DNA from: Symmachiella dynata
GTDB taxonomy: Bacteria > Planctomycetota > Planctomycetia > Planctomycetales > Planctomycetaceae
Assembly: GCF_007747995.1 (NCBI RefSeq)
Contig: NZ_CP036276.1
Coordinates: forward strand, 1,727,001 to 1,791,000
Reading direction: 5' to 3'
Length of the DNA stretch: 64,000 bases
A model generated the notes under the pieces. It saw nothing but the letters and a program-made list of their open reading frames with translations, had not been told where the DNA came from and did no database searches. The position numbers were made by a program, and so were the translations under genes. Positions 1-9,160 of this stretch are shown piece after piece (position 1 is the first letter of the stretch; every line of letters begins with the position of its first letter).

Positions 1-353
1 TCGATCAGTTGCGCATGCGCGGCTGTGCCGCCGGCGGCTTGAGGTTTGCCGTGTTGGTTGCGGGCGAAGTCGCGGATTTTGTTGCGGGTGATCGTCCACA
101 GCCAACCGCGAAAGGTGTCGCCGTCGCGATCGTCGTGGAAACTTTCGATCGCCAATGAAACGGCGCGAAACACCTCTTGCACCACGTCAGCGGAATCTTC
201 AGCGGCCAGGCCTGTGCGGCGGCACCAATGATAGACCAGCGGGCCGTACAATTCCGACAGCCGTGCCCACGCCGCCGGTTCCTGTCGCCGCACGCGCGAG
301 ATCAGACTGGACGACGTTGAGTGCGCGTCTTTCGCCGGAGTCCGTGTCGACAT
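1..353 (-). CDS. ECF-type RNA polymerase sigma factor (N-terminal part, cut by window edge)
   Basis: The minus strand encodes 117 codons that run off the left edge, starting with MSTRTPAKDAHSTSSSLISR. The visible part is sigma region 2: a helix around RRQEPAAWARLSELYGPLVY, then DVVQEVFRAVS, which fits the conserved region 2.2 core-binding helix of ECF factors, then FRGWLWTITRNKIRDF, which fits regions 2.3/2.4 (-10 recognition). The N-terminus resembles the Rhodopirellula/Verrucomicrobium class of small sigma factors. Region 4 lies outside the window, so target and partner cannot be judged. The ATG at 353 is the only in-frame start that keeps the whole region 2. Confidence 0.85.
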   Translation of the reverse strand, partial: MSTRTPAKDAHSTSSSLISRVRRQEPAAWARLSELYGPLVYHWCRRTGLAAEDSADVVQEVFRAVSLAIESFHDDRDGDTFRGWLWTITRNKIRDFARNQHGKPQAAGGTAAHAQLI

Positions 354-416
354 ATTTCAGGTGCGCCTTTGTGGTCGATGTGTGGCAAGTGAGACAATAC
401 ACAGGTCCGCGACAAC

Positions 417-1682
417 TTATCGGGCAGGCGGAGGGCTGGGTGTTCCATGGTCGCGATTGATGGCTTCGATATCGAGAGATAATTCCTTGGGGTCCGTGAA
501 TAGCCGGAAGGGAATCCTCCCCAACCCCTTGGTCACATTCAGAAAACGGGTGTCGCTGAGTTGGTCGTTGGTCACGTTGCGAATAAAAATCCCGACGACC
601 TGCTCGGGATGCGATTGGGCTGTGGCACTATAAATCTCCGGATCTTTTTCGCCCGAATCACCGATCAGCAAAAAACGCCGCTGGGGGTAGGCGGCCAGGA
701 TTTGTTCGATTGCGTTGAGTTTAGCCTCTTGGGGAGACTGGAGCATGTCCGCCGCGGTGCTGGGCTTCTTGAGACGAAAATGTTTCAACGCGAACGAGCC
801 GCGCGGCAATTTCTCGGCATCAAAAAATTCCAGCAAGGGGAGATAGAGTTGCCAAGGGCTGCCAGAGACATAGTGAAAGGCGAACCCCTTGCGGGCGCAG
901 GCCTGGTACAACTCCGGCATGCCGGGAGCGGATTGGAATTTGAACAAAAACGTGTTTTCCAAGACGGCTTCCGCATCGGTGACTTCGCTATGTTTGATCG
1001 TGTCGTCGATGTCGGAGATGATCGACAACCCCGTCGGCGGGACCAGATACGCGCGGCCCACGAATCTTCGCAGGTCAGATGTTCGAGTGACCGCTTCAAA
1101 CGGGAGGAACGCAGTTTGGCCATGTCGGACGATCAGGTTCTGGATGTCGGCATCGCGCAGGCGGATGGTGTTTTCGAAATGTCCGTTCGCTTCGGATTTG
1201 CCGATATTCACCACGCGATTGCCGATTCGAATCGAGATGTCCTGTCCCCGTTCATTGTCGACGAGAAAGTGGTCTAAAATACGGATTAGGTTCAGCGATT
1301 TGCGAGCATCCTCGTCCGAATCGGCCAAGCGGCTGATGGCAATGGCCATCGCGCTGCGCCGCAGCGGATTGACGGTGGGCTCATAAACCACGCCATGGAT
1401 GGGAATGACCCAGGTCGCGCCGTCGTTGTCGAGATGGGCTGACGTTTCATAAAAGACGACGACTTCGTCTCGATTGATGTCTGAAGCCTTTGCCGCTTCC
1501 TTGATCTGGCGGGCCTGAGCGGCGTTGGGTCGTGGCAGCTCCTGCCCCCAGCCGGTGCTGATCGCAATTTGGGCAAATAACAAATTCGCCGTAGCAAACG
1601 TCACGACGTAGCGTGGGAATCGCGCGCAATTCCGGTTCTCGGATGAGGCCGGTCGTCGATTTTGACGAGGTTCAAATTGCAT
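417..1682 (-). CDS. App1-family (DUF2183) phosphatase, secreted
   Basis: The protein is about 421 aa. The C-terminal half carries the DUF2183/App1 catalytic signature: SIISDIDDTIKHSEV (a DxDxT HAD-type motif), YVSGSPWQLY, and LIGDSGEKDPEIY. In yeast, App1 is a Mg-dependent phosphatidate phosphatase; bacterial members have unknown substrates, so lipid phosphatase activity is inferred from family. The frame is open to 1814, but the ATG at 1682 has GGAGG eight bases upstream and begins a basic stretch followed by a hydrophobic segment (YVVTFATANLLFAQIAIS) that looks like a signal peptide, so export is likely. It is transcribed divergently from zwf and ends 64 bp from the sigma gene. Confidence 0.85.
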   Translation of the reverse strand: MQFEPRQNRRPASSENRNCARFPRYVVTFATANLLFAQIAISTGWGQELPRPNAAQARQIKEAAKASDINRDEVVVFYETSAHLDNDGATWVIPIHGVVYEPTVNPLRRSAMAIAISRLADSDEDARKSLNLIRILDHFLVDNERGQDISIRIGNRVVNIGKSEANGHFENTIRLRDADIQNLIVRHGQTAFLPFEAVTRTSDLRRFVGRAYLVPPTGLSIISDIDDTIKHSEVTDAEAVLENTFLFKFQSAPGMPELYQACARKGFAFHYVSGSPWQLYLPLLEFFDAEKLPRGSFALKHFRLKKPSTAADMLQSPQEAKLNAIEQILAAYPQRRFLLIGDSGEKDPEIYSATAQSHPEQVVGIFIRNVTNDQLSDTRFLNVTKGLGRIPFRLFTDPKELSLDIEAINRDHGTPSPPPAR

Positions 1683-1997
1683 ACAAAAATCCTCCAGCAA
1701 TACGTGGCATCCGTGGAGCGTCTTGCTGAGTTGTCTTCGCGAAAGCCGGAGCGTCTTGGTTCGCTTTCGCGGGGTTGCCGCCTTCATTCTTCGGCACTGC
1801 GGCGCGAATCGCAAGGCTGGTTGGGTTCATCGATTAAAAAACATCTGTGGTCGTCATCGCTCGACTGATTCCTATTTGGTTCGACCGTTGCGCGGCTTAG
1901 TCTTTTACTTGTAAGCGGAACCGATACAATATCCAAACCAACGCAAGGTGAGTAACGAACGGACAAACGGTTTTTGCCATTAAAGGTACCCTCTGCC
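1683..1997. other. Intergenic region between divergent App1-like gene and zwf
   Basis: No gene is supported in these 315 bp. They must carry both promoters. A TACAAT hexamer at 1925-1930 is a possible -10 element for zwf, but no good -35 sits at the right distance. No hairpin or repeat was noticed. Confidence 0.4.
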
Positions 1998-3452
1998 ATG
2001 TCGCATACGATTGTCATTTTTGGAGCTTCGGGGGACCTGACCACCCGCAAGTTGATTCCCGCACTGTATCGCCTGTGGGTCAAGCGACGCCTGCCGGCCG
2101 ACACAAAGGTGTTGGGGGTCTCGCGGACGGAGTTTAGTCACGACGCTTGGCGCAAATCGCTGTCCGAGTCGACAGCCAAGTTTGCGGGGAAGGACTTTGA
2201 CGAGCAGGAATGGCAGTCGTTTGCCAAATCTGTGTTTTACATGCAGGGCGACATCGGCAAATCGGAAGACTTCCAGCGGTTGTCAGACGTGTTGGATGAG
2301 ATTGAGCAAGGCAGCGAAGGTACACGCGTGTTTTACCTTTCCACAACGCCGCGCCTGTACGCCACAGCTGTCGCCAACTTGGGAGCCGCCGGGCTTGCCG
2401 ATGAGAGCAACGGTCCGCGGCGGATTGTGATCGAAAAACCATTCGGCTACGACGCGGCCACGGCCCGGCAACTGAATGACGATTTGCATCAAGTGTTTGC
2501 CGAAAACCAGGTCTATCGCATCGATCACTACCTGGGTAAGGAAACGGTGCAAAACCTGTTTGTGCTGCGCTTTGCGAACAGCATTTTTGAACCGATCTGG
2601 AACCGGCAATATGTTGATCATGTGCAGATCACCGTCGCCGAGGAGTTGGCTGTCGGACGTCGCGGGGATTACTACGACACGTCGGGCATCTTGCGAGACA
2701 TGTTTCAAAATCATCTGCTGCAATTGATGATGATTACGGCGATGGAAGCCCCGGCGCGGATGAGCGCGGATCTGATTCGCGACGAAAAGGCCAAAGTGTT
2801 GCAATCGGTGCGGCCGATTACAGCCGAGATGGTCAAGCAAGACACAATCCGCGGCCAGTACGAAGGCTATCGACAGGAGAAAGGGGTCGCCACCGACAGT
2901 CAGACAGCAACCTTCGCCGCTCTGAAGCTGCACGTTGACAATTGGCGGTGGAGCAATGTCCCCTTTTACCTCCGCAGCGGTAAAGCTCTGTCGTGCCGCA
3001 CGACGCAGATCGTGATTCAATTTCGAGAACCGCCGCAGCCACTCTTTTCCGACCAAAGCAGCCAGTCTCCCGGAGCGAATCGGCTGGTGATTCAAGTCCA
3101 ACCGGCCGAGGGCATTCAACTGCATTTCCATACCAAGGTTCCTGATGCGGGTATGAACTTGCGGATGACCGATCTGGATTTTAGTTTCCAACGCGAATTC
3201 TCATTTGCACTGCCCGACGCCTATCAGCGCCTGCTGCTGGATGTGCTCAACGGCGACGCCAGTCTCTTCGCCCGCAGCGACGAGGTGGAACTCTCCTGGG
3301 ACATCATTGATCCGGTGATCGAGGCTTGGAAGAACCAAACAGAGCCGAATCTGGATATCTATCCGCCGGCGCTCTGGGGTCCGGCGGAATCGATGCAGTG
3401 GATGGAGGAGCAAGGCCGCGAGTGGTTCGACGTCTGTCCGCTGATTACGTAG
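1998..3452 (+). CDS. zwf: Glucose-6-phosphate dehydrogenase
   Basis: Oxidises glucose-6-phosphate to 6-phosphogluconolactone with NADP(H) production, the entry to the oxidative pentose phosphate and Entner-Doudoroff routes. The 484-aa product has the Rossmann motif IFGASGDLTTRKLIPALYRLW at the N-terminus, the EKPFGYD segment, and the active-site signature YRIDHYLGKETVQN, and it spans the usual family length. The frame is open from a TTG at 1974, but the ATG at 1998 (MSHTIVIFGASG) matches the normal start of the family. KDPG aldolase, another enzyme of the route, is encoded 7 kb away on the same strand; 6-phosphogluconate dehydratase was not seen. Confidence 0.96.
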   Translation: MSHTIVIFGASGDLTTRKLIPALYRLWVKRRLPADTKVLGVSRTEFSHDAWRKSLSESTAKFAGKDFDEQEWQSFAKSVFYMQGDIGKSEDFQRLSDVLDEIEQGSEGTRVFYLSTTPRLYATAVANLGAAGLADESNGPRRIVIEKPFGYDAATARQLNDDLHQVFAENQVYRIDHYLGKETVQNLFVLRFANSIFEPIWNRQYVDHVQITVAEELAVGRRGDYYDTSGILRDMFQNHLLQLMMITAMEAPARMSADLIRDEKAKVLQSVRPITAEMVKQDTIRGQYEGYRQEKGVATDSQTATFAALKLHVDNWRWSNVPFYLRSGKALSCRTTQIVIQFREPPQPLFSDQSSQSPGANRLVIQVQPAEGIQLHFHTKVPDAGMNLRMTDLDFSFQREFSFALPDAYQRLLLDVLNGDASLFARSDEVELSWDIIDPVIEAWKNQTEPNLDIYPPALWGPAESMQWMEEQGREWFDVCPLIT

Positions 3453-3492
3453 CGCGGGCGTGGTCTAGGCGCACACCGAACGCGCTGGATCG

Positions 3493-4677
3493 CTAATCAT
3501 CAGAGACCGAGTTCGCAATAATTTCACAGTTGGGTAGCGCCTCGCGCAGGGCGGCTAAGTCAGCGGCACGTGCCTCGCCGACTCTTAACATTTTTAATGC
3601 CGGCATACGCTTGATCGCTGACAGGCCGCGCTCGGAGACTTCGAGGGAATACGCACGGACATAGGCTAACTGTTTGAATTCAGCCAATACTTCTGCGACA
3701 TCATCGTCGATGACGAAGTCCTTCTGCAACGTTTTCGTCTCAGGAAATCTATCCGCCACCCGCCGTATATCCTCAGCATTCAGCGCGCGTTCCGGAGTGA
3801 CTTTCATTTCTGGACGAAAATAGACAGAGTGTGCGTGGTCATCCGTATCGATGGACGCGACCGCGCACCAACTCTCGTCTTCGTGCTCGTCAAGATCAAG
3901 AAGTTCGTTACTCCAATCCTCGGTTGAATACTCGAACTGCCGCGGCGGAACAGCGATTTGATCCGCATTGGCCACCGGAGGCGCAGCGACGTAGTCCGCC
4001 AAGATACTCTCTTCGACTTTATTGGAAATCCACTGCACGCTGCCATCGGCCATCAACAGAAAGGCACCATCTCCCGAAGGTCGCCCGTAGCTGTCCGGCC
4101 CGTCATTGAGTCGCTTCCCCAACGGTCGCCAATTGAACGGGTAGGCCCATGGCTGATAGTTGCCGGCTGTTTCTCCCGCCATCCAGGTGTGCGTGACTCC
4201 GGCGGTCATGTCGTCGAACTTCACGCTGCTGTTACGGTGCAGCAAGTTCGGATTGCCCAAGTAGCACATCAATCCATAATGACCATTAGTGCGAGTTTCG
4301 TCGACGCCGGGCATTTGGTAGGCGGGTTCCTGTTGGCAATAGGCTAACAAGTTGATGTCATGATCCCAGGGGAGATTATTGTCGATGTATTGGAAAATCC
4401 CATTTGCGGACATGTAAGAAACTAAGCGCGACGGCCAACCATGCAGCGCCACGCCATCCTCTCGAACGATCGCTCCGGGCGGCAGGCATTGGTAAAGGTC
4501 GTAATAATTGTGAAATGCCAATCCGATTTGTTTGAGGTTATTCCGGGAATAGGTCTTGCGCGCCTCAGTCCGCGCCCGCAGCATGGCCGGAACGAGCAGC
4601 GCGAGTAAGAAGCAAACCACGGCCACCGGAATCGCCACCGCTGCCCAGCGTTGCCAGGGAAGACCGCGCAGGTTCAT
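3493..4677 (-). CDS. DUF1559-domain membrane protein with LRR-like tail
   Basis: 394 aa. The N-terminus is a plain transmembrane segment (AAVAIPVAVVCFLLALLVPAM) followed by RNNLKQIGLAFHNYYDLYQCLPPGAI, the start of the DUF1559 (SBP_bac_10-like) fold, and later by GDGAFLLMADGSVQWIS, the usual C-terminal DUF1559 motif. Unlike the normal planctomycete family members it lacks the prepilin leader [15 protein letters not shown], so it should stay as an anchored membrane protein rather than be processed like a pseudopilin. The last roughly 100 residues (AEVLAEFKQLAYVRAYSLEVSERGLSA onwards) resemble leucine-rich repeats. Function is unknown. It is convergent with zwf. Confidence 0.85.
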   Translation of the reverse strand: MNLRGLPWQRWAAVAIPVAVVCFLLALLVPAMLRARTEARKTYSRNNLKQIGLAFHNYYDLYQCLPPGAIVREDGVALHGWPSRLVSYMSANGIFQYIDNNLPWDHDINLLAYCQQEPAYQMPGVDETRTNGHYGLMCYLGNPNLLHRNSSVKFDDMTAGVTHTWMAGETAGNYQPWAYPFNWRPLGKRLNDGPDSYGRPSGDGAFLLMADGSVQWISNKVEESILADYVAAPPVANADQIAVPPRQFEYSTEDWSNELLDLDEHEDESWCAVASIDTDDHAHSVYFRPEMKVTPERALNAEDIRRVADRFPETKTLQKDFVIDDDVAEVLAEFKQLAYVRAYSLEVSERGLSAIKRMPALKMLRVGEARAADLAALREALPNCEIIANSVSDD

Positions 4678-4897
4678 TGGTCTTGACCGTTCGTTTAGGG
4701 TGCAGTTTATGGTCCTCTCCTCGCTCAGCCCGGGGACATTCGTGCCATGGGCATGAGTGGGGAATCATTGTACCAAACTCTCGCCGAGTACCACCTGCTG
4801 GCTTGTCCAGGAGTGCGTCGTATGGTTCGGTGTTGAGAAAGGAACAAACGGATCAAAAGCGGGCAAAGGATTTCCATGAACTCACCACTTCGAAGAA

Positions 4898-6079
4898 TCA
4901 CTTTTTTCCAGTCGCCTCGCTAATTAGCTGATCGGCATCCAGTAATTGAACATTTGCCTCCTTATTTCCCGTAGCCAGAGTCTTTCCATCGGGGGAAAAT
5001 GTGAGCGAATTAATCGAAGTGTCTTGGTTCCCAATCTTGTAAATCTTATCTGGACTCGAAACCTGAATCATTTTCAGCCCCCCGGAACAAAACAAAAGGT
5101 TCTCGCCTTTTAGATCCCATGCCAAGGCTGTGACTCCATAAGATGTGCCAAAAACGATAGGCTCAATTTCTACGGTCTTGCACAACAGCTTTTTTTTCGC
5201 CACGTCCCAAAGCTGCACTCCGGAGGAGGGGCCAACGCAGGCCAAGGTTTTTCCGTCAGGCGAAAATACCATCGGGCCTGGTGCCCCCCATGATGAACCC
5301 CACTTCGATGGAGCGGTTACGTCCAAAATGGCTTCAAAGTGCGAACCATTTTTGGGTTTGCTGCGGTACAAGATGATGTCCATTTCGATGGACTTATCTC
5401 GGGTGTTCCTGCCAAACGCCACTCGATTGCCATCCGGTGAAAATGCAACGCTTATCGGATTTAAGAATCGAGTGAATTCATTACTAAGATTTACAAGTGA
5501 CAATCGATCGCCGTCAAATACGCGTTCTTTGGCGTTCACATCAATGACTGCGCCAATATTACTGGCCACCGCAAGCCATTTACGATTTGGCGCGAAGGAA
5601 AGACCTCTGCAGTTCTTTGTTCTGAATTGAGTGTTTAATGAGACTTCGACCGGATTTGTAGCAATGTTCCACAGTTTGATTTCGCCCATCGAATCGCCAA
5701 GTATTTTGTCAAAAGGTTCACTTCCTGTAGCAAGGCTCAATCTGTCCGAAGACAACGCAATTTGGAGATTACGAGGGTTCAATTTACGATCACGATCGTG
5801 TGGATGACCGTATATATTTCCTTCGATTGGGTTAATCGTGGTTTCCAAGTGACCGCGTGTTGTGTTCCAAAAATGAAGCATGCAATCGCGGTCAACAGTT
5901 AGGAGCACCTTGCCGTCTGCAGTAAAACCAATGACCTTTTCTCCAACGGAATCGGCTTTAAGACTGGGTGTTTTTTTCGAATCTTCGAGACGGTTCCCAG
6001 CGAACGTGTCCTCCGTGGAGAAAAAAAATATGGCTGCACAGAGAATCCACACATCATATCGATCAGTGACAGCGCGCAT
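4898..6079 (-). CDS. Secreted WD40-repeat protein
   Basis: 393 aa with a hydrophobic N-terminal segment (VWILCAAIFFFS) that suggests export. Repeated WD40 signatures are visible: ADGKVLLTVDRDCMLHFWNT, GEIKLWNIA, ISVAFSPDGNRVAFGR, MVFSPDGKTLACVGPSSGVQLWD and LTFSPDGKTLATGNKEANVQLLD. These would form one beta-propeller used for protein contacts; no enzymatic domain is seen. The ATG at 6079 was preferred over an upstream frame extension to 6157 because it is preceded by AAGGA with 7-base spacing and gives a signal-like N-terminus. The gene stands alone, and its partner is unknown. Confidence 0.85.
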   Translation of the reverse strand: MRAVTDRYDVWILCAAIFFFSTEDTFAGNRLEDSKKTPSLKADSVGEKVIGFTADGKVLLTVDRDCMLHFWNTTRGHLETTINPIEGNIYGHPHDRDRKLNPRNLQIALSSDRLSLATGSEPFDKILGDSMGEIKLWNIATNPVEVSLNTQFRTKNCRGLSFAPNRKWLAVASNIGAVIDVNAKERVFDGDRLSLVNLSNEFTRFLNPISVAFSPDGNRVAFGRNTRDKSIEMDIILYRSKPKNGSHFEAILDVTAPSKWGSSWGAPGPMVFSPDGKTLACVGPSSGVQLWDVAKKKLLCKTVEIEPIVFGTSYGVTALAWDLKGENLLFCSGGLKMIQVSSPDKIYKIGNQDTSINSLTFSPDGKTLATGNKEANVQLLDADQLISEATGKK

Positions 6080-6373
6080 AGGAATTTCCTTTTCCTCTGA
6101 GGCAAGCCTCAAACACCTAGTCGGACATTTTCCAGGTGCGGTCTGAATCAACTGCACCGGCGGCCAGTTGATTCGATGATACCGGTCGACAGCGTTTCAT
6201 TCCACGACTTAGCATCATTTCCGACCCTTTTACAACACATTTCTATATGCCGGTAATGTCGTTTGGTGATACTTGGAACGCACCGCCTCGGCATACTATC
6301 ACTTGCCCCCACCACCAATTCACACCACAATGAATCGCACCCCACTTCCACTACCAAAGAAGGAGCGACCAAG

Positions 6374-7099
6374 ATGCCATTTCGCCTTGTCTGCCTGCTG
6401 CTCGTCACGTTCATCACTGCCGCCCCATTGGCTGCTAAAGAGAAATCGGCTGCTAAGAAGAAGCGGGCGAAGCGGAAACAGAATCCGGCGCTGCAGGCGA
6501 TCCAAGACGATCCGAAGCTGCCGCGAGTGTTGCTGATCGGCGATTCGATCTCCATCGGTTATACGCTGCCGACGCGGGAACTTCTCAAAGGGAAGGCGAA
6601 CGTGCATCGCATTTTGACCAACGGGGGTCCGACAACGCGGGGAGTGGCACAGATCGACCGTTGGTTGGGAGAGAAACCGTGGGATGTGATCCATTTCAAT
6701 TGGGGCCTGCACGACTTGAAATACATGGGGCCCAACGGCAAAAACCTGGCCGACCCCGCTGCCGCCGACAGCCATCAACAAGTGCCCCCCGAGGAGTACG
6801 AAAAGAACCTCCGCAAATTGGTGGCGCGGCTCAAGGAGACGGGGGCGACGCTGATTTGGTGTTCCACCACCCCGGTGCCCGCCGGTGCCGGCGGACGAGT
6901 CGTGGGGGATGCGGTGAAGTACAATGCCGTCGCCGCTAAGATCATGCAGGAAAATGACATCGCTATCGACGATCTCTACACGTTCGCCAAGCCGCGGCTC
7001 AAAGAGATCCAACTACCGGCGAATGTACATTTCAGCAAACCGGGGTCTAAGGCGTTGGCGGAACAAGTGGCGGGGGCGATCGAGAAAACGTTGGACTAG
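6374..7099 (+). CDS. SGNH/GDSL-family hydrolase, secreted
   Basis: 241 aa starting [21 protein letters not shown], a clear signal peptide, followed by a Lys/Arg-rich stretch. Block I of the SGNH fold is [14 protein letters not shown] (nucleophile Ser in GDS), the Gly block is around [10 protein letters not shown], Asn of block III is in [11 protein letters not shown], and block V is [17 protein letters not shown] (catalytic His in VHFS). Members hydrolyse esters or acetyl groups, often on polysaccharides; the substrate here is unknown. GGAG eight bases before the ATG at 6374 supports the start. Confidence 0.88.
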   Translation: MPFRLVCLLLVTFITAAPLAAKEKSAAKKKRAKRKQNPALQAIQDDPKLPRVLLIGDSISIGYTLPTRELLKGKANVHRILTNGGPTTRGVAQIDRWLGEKPWDVIHFNWGLHDLKYMGPNGKNLADPAAADSHQQVPPEEYEKNLRKLVARLKETGATLIWCSTTPVPAGAGGRVVGDAVKYNAVAAKIMQENDIAIDDLYTFAKPRLKEIQLPANVHFSKPGSKALAEQVAGAIEKTLD

Positions 7100-7121
7100 T
7101 GCGGCAGAGAACGCACAATGC

Positions 7122-7143
7122 GACGGCAAGCCGTCGGTTTGGG
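7122..7143. repeat. Short dispersed hairpin repeat, copy 1 (GACGGC/GCCGTC)
   Basis: The hairpin GACGGC-AA-GCCGTC is followed by GGTTTGG. The same stem plus the same downstream GGTTTGG occurs at 30736-30757, also just behind a gene end. It may act as a terminator-like 3' hairpin, but no T-run follows. Confidence 0.5.
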
Positions 7144-7178
7144 GATGAACGAGCCGCCCCCCGGAAATCTGTGTTTTT

Positions 7179-7200
7179 ATCCGTGTTTAATCTGTGGCTA
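7179..7200 (+). repeat. Dispersed intergenic repeat, copy 1 (TAATCTGTGGCTA)
   Basis: The 22-bp string ATCCGTGTTTAATCTGTGGC plus TA recurs with one base less at 16802-16822. Both copies are intergenic and on the same strand. Function is unknown. Confidence 0.5.
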
Positions 7201-7227
7201 AAAATAATCGTCGTTTGGATTGCGGCT

Positions 7228-7297
7228 CCACCATGCTAAGTTTTTAGTGCGTTCGCTCGCAAATTGACGAAACCCGTTGGCGGCGTTAGCATGGTGG
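7228..7297. repeat. 12-bp perfect inverted repeat upstream of dcd
   Basis: CCACCATGCTAA at 7228-7239 is matched by TTAGCATGGTGG at 7286-7297, separated by 46 bp. It could be a stem-loop in the dcd leader or the remains of a small insertion; no ORF lies between the arms. Confidence 0.55.
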
Positions 7298-7359
7298 CGG
7301 TTGATGGTCACAGCGGTGTGGGCGTCCCTGGTTTTCGGTGCCTTAATTCGTCCCTGCCC

Positions 7360-7929
7360 ATGATTCTATCCGGCAATGAAATCAAACGGGAATTGGGCAA
7401 CAACATCGTCATCGAGCCGTTTGACGACCACCTGCTCAATCCGAATAGCTACAATCTTTGCCTACACGACGAATTGATCGTGTATGAGGAGATCGTGCTA
7501 GATATGAAGCGGCCCAATCGCTTTCGCCGCTTCACCATCCCCGCCGAAGGCTTTGTGCTCAATCCGCACCAACTCTATTTGGGGCGGACAATGGAGCGAA
7601 CCGAGACGCACAATTTTGTGCCGATGCTCGAAGGACGTTCCTCGATTGGGCGGATGGGGCTGTTTGTGCACATCACCGCCGGATTCGGCGATGTCGGTTT
7701 CCGCGGGTTTTGGACGCTGGAGATGTTCGCCGTCCAGCCCATTCGCATTTATCCGGGCGTGCCGATTTGCCAGATTTTTTACCATCAGCTCCACGGCGAC
7801 GTCACGGAATACAACAGCGAAAAATACCAGAACAACACGGATATTCAGCCGAGCATGTTGTTTAAGGAATGGGAAAAAAAGACCGACCCGCAAAAACGGT
7901 TGGCATTCGGCCAGGAAGTGGCAGAATAA
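7360..7929 (+). CDS. dcd: dCTP deaminase
   Basis: Deaminates dCTP to dUTP, supplying dUMP for dTTP synthesis. 189 aa, the normal length. Visible signatures are LNPNSYNLCLHDEL, the trimer/active-site segment EGRSSIGRMGLFVHITAGFGD and FWTLEM. By spacing, S94, R98 and E121 correspond to the E. coli residues S111, R115 and E138. A bifunctional deaminase/dUTPase cannot be ruled out from sequence alone. The open frame extends to 7264, but the family start MILSGNEIK is at 7360. An inverted repeat lies just upstream. Confidence 0.93.
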   Translation: MILSGNEIKRELGNNIVIEPFDDHLLNPNSYNLCLHDELIVYEEIVLDMKRPNRFRRFTIPAEGFVLNPHQLYLGRTMERTETHNFVPMLEGRSSIGRMGLFVHITAGFGDVGFRGFWTLEMFAVQPIRIYPGVPICQIFYHQLHGDVTEYNSEKYQNNTDIQPSMLFKEWEKKTDPQKRLAFGQEVAE

Positions 7930-8109
7930 CCGCCGCCGGCGACGACCCTGTTTTTTGCCAGCGGCACGTCAATGAACCCGCGGGTGGGCGTTGTTGCCAA
8001 CCACCCGGCTGTCGGGTTTGCCTTCCGCTCAGGCAGCGAATCTGAGATAGTTGACGAAACGCCGGGACTGCACCGGAGTCGAATCGTATCTAGATGAGGA
8101 CCTTGAGGA

Positions 8110-9108
8110 ATGGCTGTGTTTGCGATCCGTCGAGTTTTGAATCAATTGCCGCTCTGCGTGGCGGTCTTGTTGTTGCTGGGGCTAATGACTGTTGGCTCAG
8201 TTCAGGCCGAAGAGAACGTCACGCTGGTCGAGGTGTTGGAAAAACATCGTCAGGCTACATTCATCGATGTCGGCAAGTATGTCGATGAGCATCCCGATGC
8301 AGACGACCTTGAGAGTGCTTATTTTCATCTGTTCCGCGAGGGCTTGATGCACGATATGGAAGTGCAGGCTGCGCCGTATGCGGAGTCTTATCTAAAACGC
8401 AAAGACCAAAACCCGGCCATGTCAAATTTGGCGCAACGGGTCCGGTGTATGAGTTTTGCGACCGAGGGAGATTTTGAAGAGGCGTTCGCCGTCTTCGAAT
8501 CGCTGCTCTCTCAGGCCAGACCGCAATCAGCCGATGCGATGCTCAGCCTCGGGTTTGTTTTGGCCAGCAAAGCACGGTTTGCCAACAAAGTCGGAATTTC
8601 ACGGGACATCTATGAGCAATTGTCGGCCAAATTTCCCTTCAATCAAAAAGTCACCCGAATGGTGCAGACGGGATTGATCAAGCACGACCTGCTGGACAAG
8701 CCCGCCCCCAAAATCGGCGTACGAGACATGGAAGGCAAGCTGGTTGAATGGGAGCAGTATAAGGGCAAGGTGGTGTTGGTCGATTTTTGGGCCACGTGGT
8801 GCGGACCCTGCATTGAGGAAATGCCGAATCTGAAAAAAACCTATGCCGACCTGCATGACAAAGGCTTTGAAATCATCGGCATCAACCGGGATGAGGATTC
8901 GGAGCAAGTGAAAGCCTTTCTGAAAACAGCCGGGATGAAATGGCCGCAAATCTTGGACAAGATTGACGAGTTCGATTTGGATAAAAAATTCGATGCGGTG
9001 ATGCTCCCCTCGACATATCTGGTCGACCGCAACGGCATTCTGGTTCAATTCGACATGCGGGGTGCTGAGATTCGTACGCAAGTGGAACAGTTGCTGAAGA
9101 AAAAATAA
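8110..9108 (+). CDS. Secreted thioredoxin-like (TlpA/ResA family) protein
   Basis: 332 aa with a signal peptide (LCVAVLLLLGLMTVGSVQA). Residues about 30-190 are helical and TPR-like (for example EGDFEEAFAVFESLLSQARP). The C-terminal AhpC/TSA-thioredoxin domain holds the redox motif DFWATWCGPCIEEMPN around residue 230 and the cis-Pro segment MLPSTYLVDRNG. Family members reduce disulfides or deliver thiol electrons outside the cytoplasm; the partner is unknown. GAGG lies about ten bases upstream of the ATG. It is followed after 52 bp by an alpha/beta hydrolase on the same strand. Confidence 0.9.
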   Translation: MAVFAIRRVLNQLPLCVAVLLLLGLMTVGSVQAEENVTLVEVLEKHRQATFIDVGKYVDEHPDADDLESAYFHLFREGLMHDMEVQAAPYAESYLKRKDQNPAMSNLAQRVRCMSFATEGDFEEAFAVFESLLSQARPQSADAMLSLGFVLASKARFANKVGISRDIYEQLSAKFPFNQKVTRMVQTGLIKHDLLDKPAPKIGVRDMEGKLVEWEQYKGKVVLVDFWATWCGPCIEEMPNLKKTYADLHDKGFEIIGINRDEDSEQVKAFLKTAGMKWPQILDKIDEFDLDKKFDAVMLPSTYLVDRNGILVQFDMRGAEIRTQVEQLLKKK

Positions 9109-9160
9109 CAGTCCTACCAGCCGGACGTTTGTATCAAGACATTTGTCACAGGACGTGGCG

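Noticed and set aside
2283-3191. A 302-codon open frame on the minus strand over zwf
   Set aside because: It is antisense to zwf and arises from base composition; no family match is visible.
6320-7012. A 230-codon open frame on the minus strand
   Set aside because: It is antisense to the SGNH hydrolase gene, which has the motifs, the ribosome site and the signal peptide.
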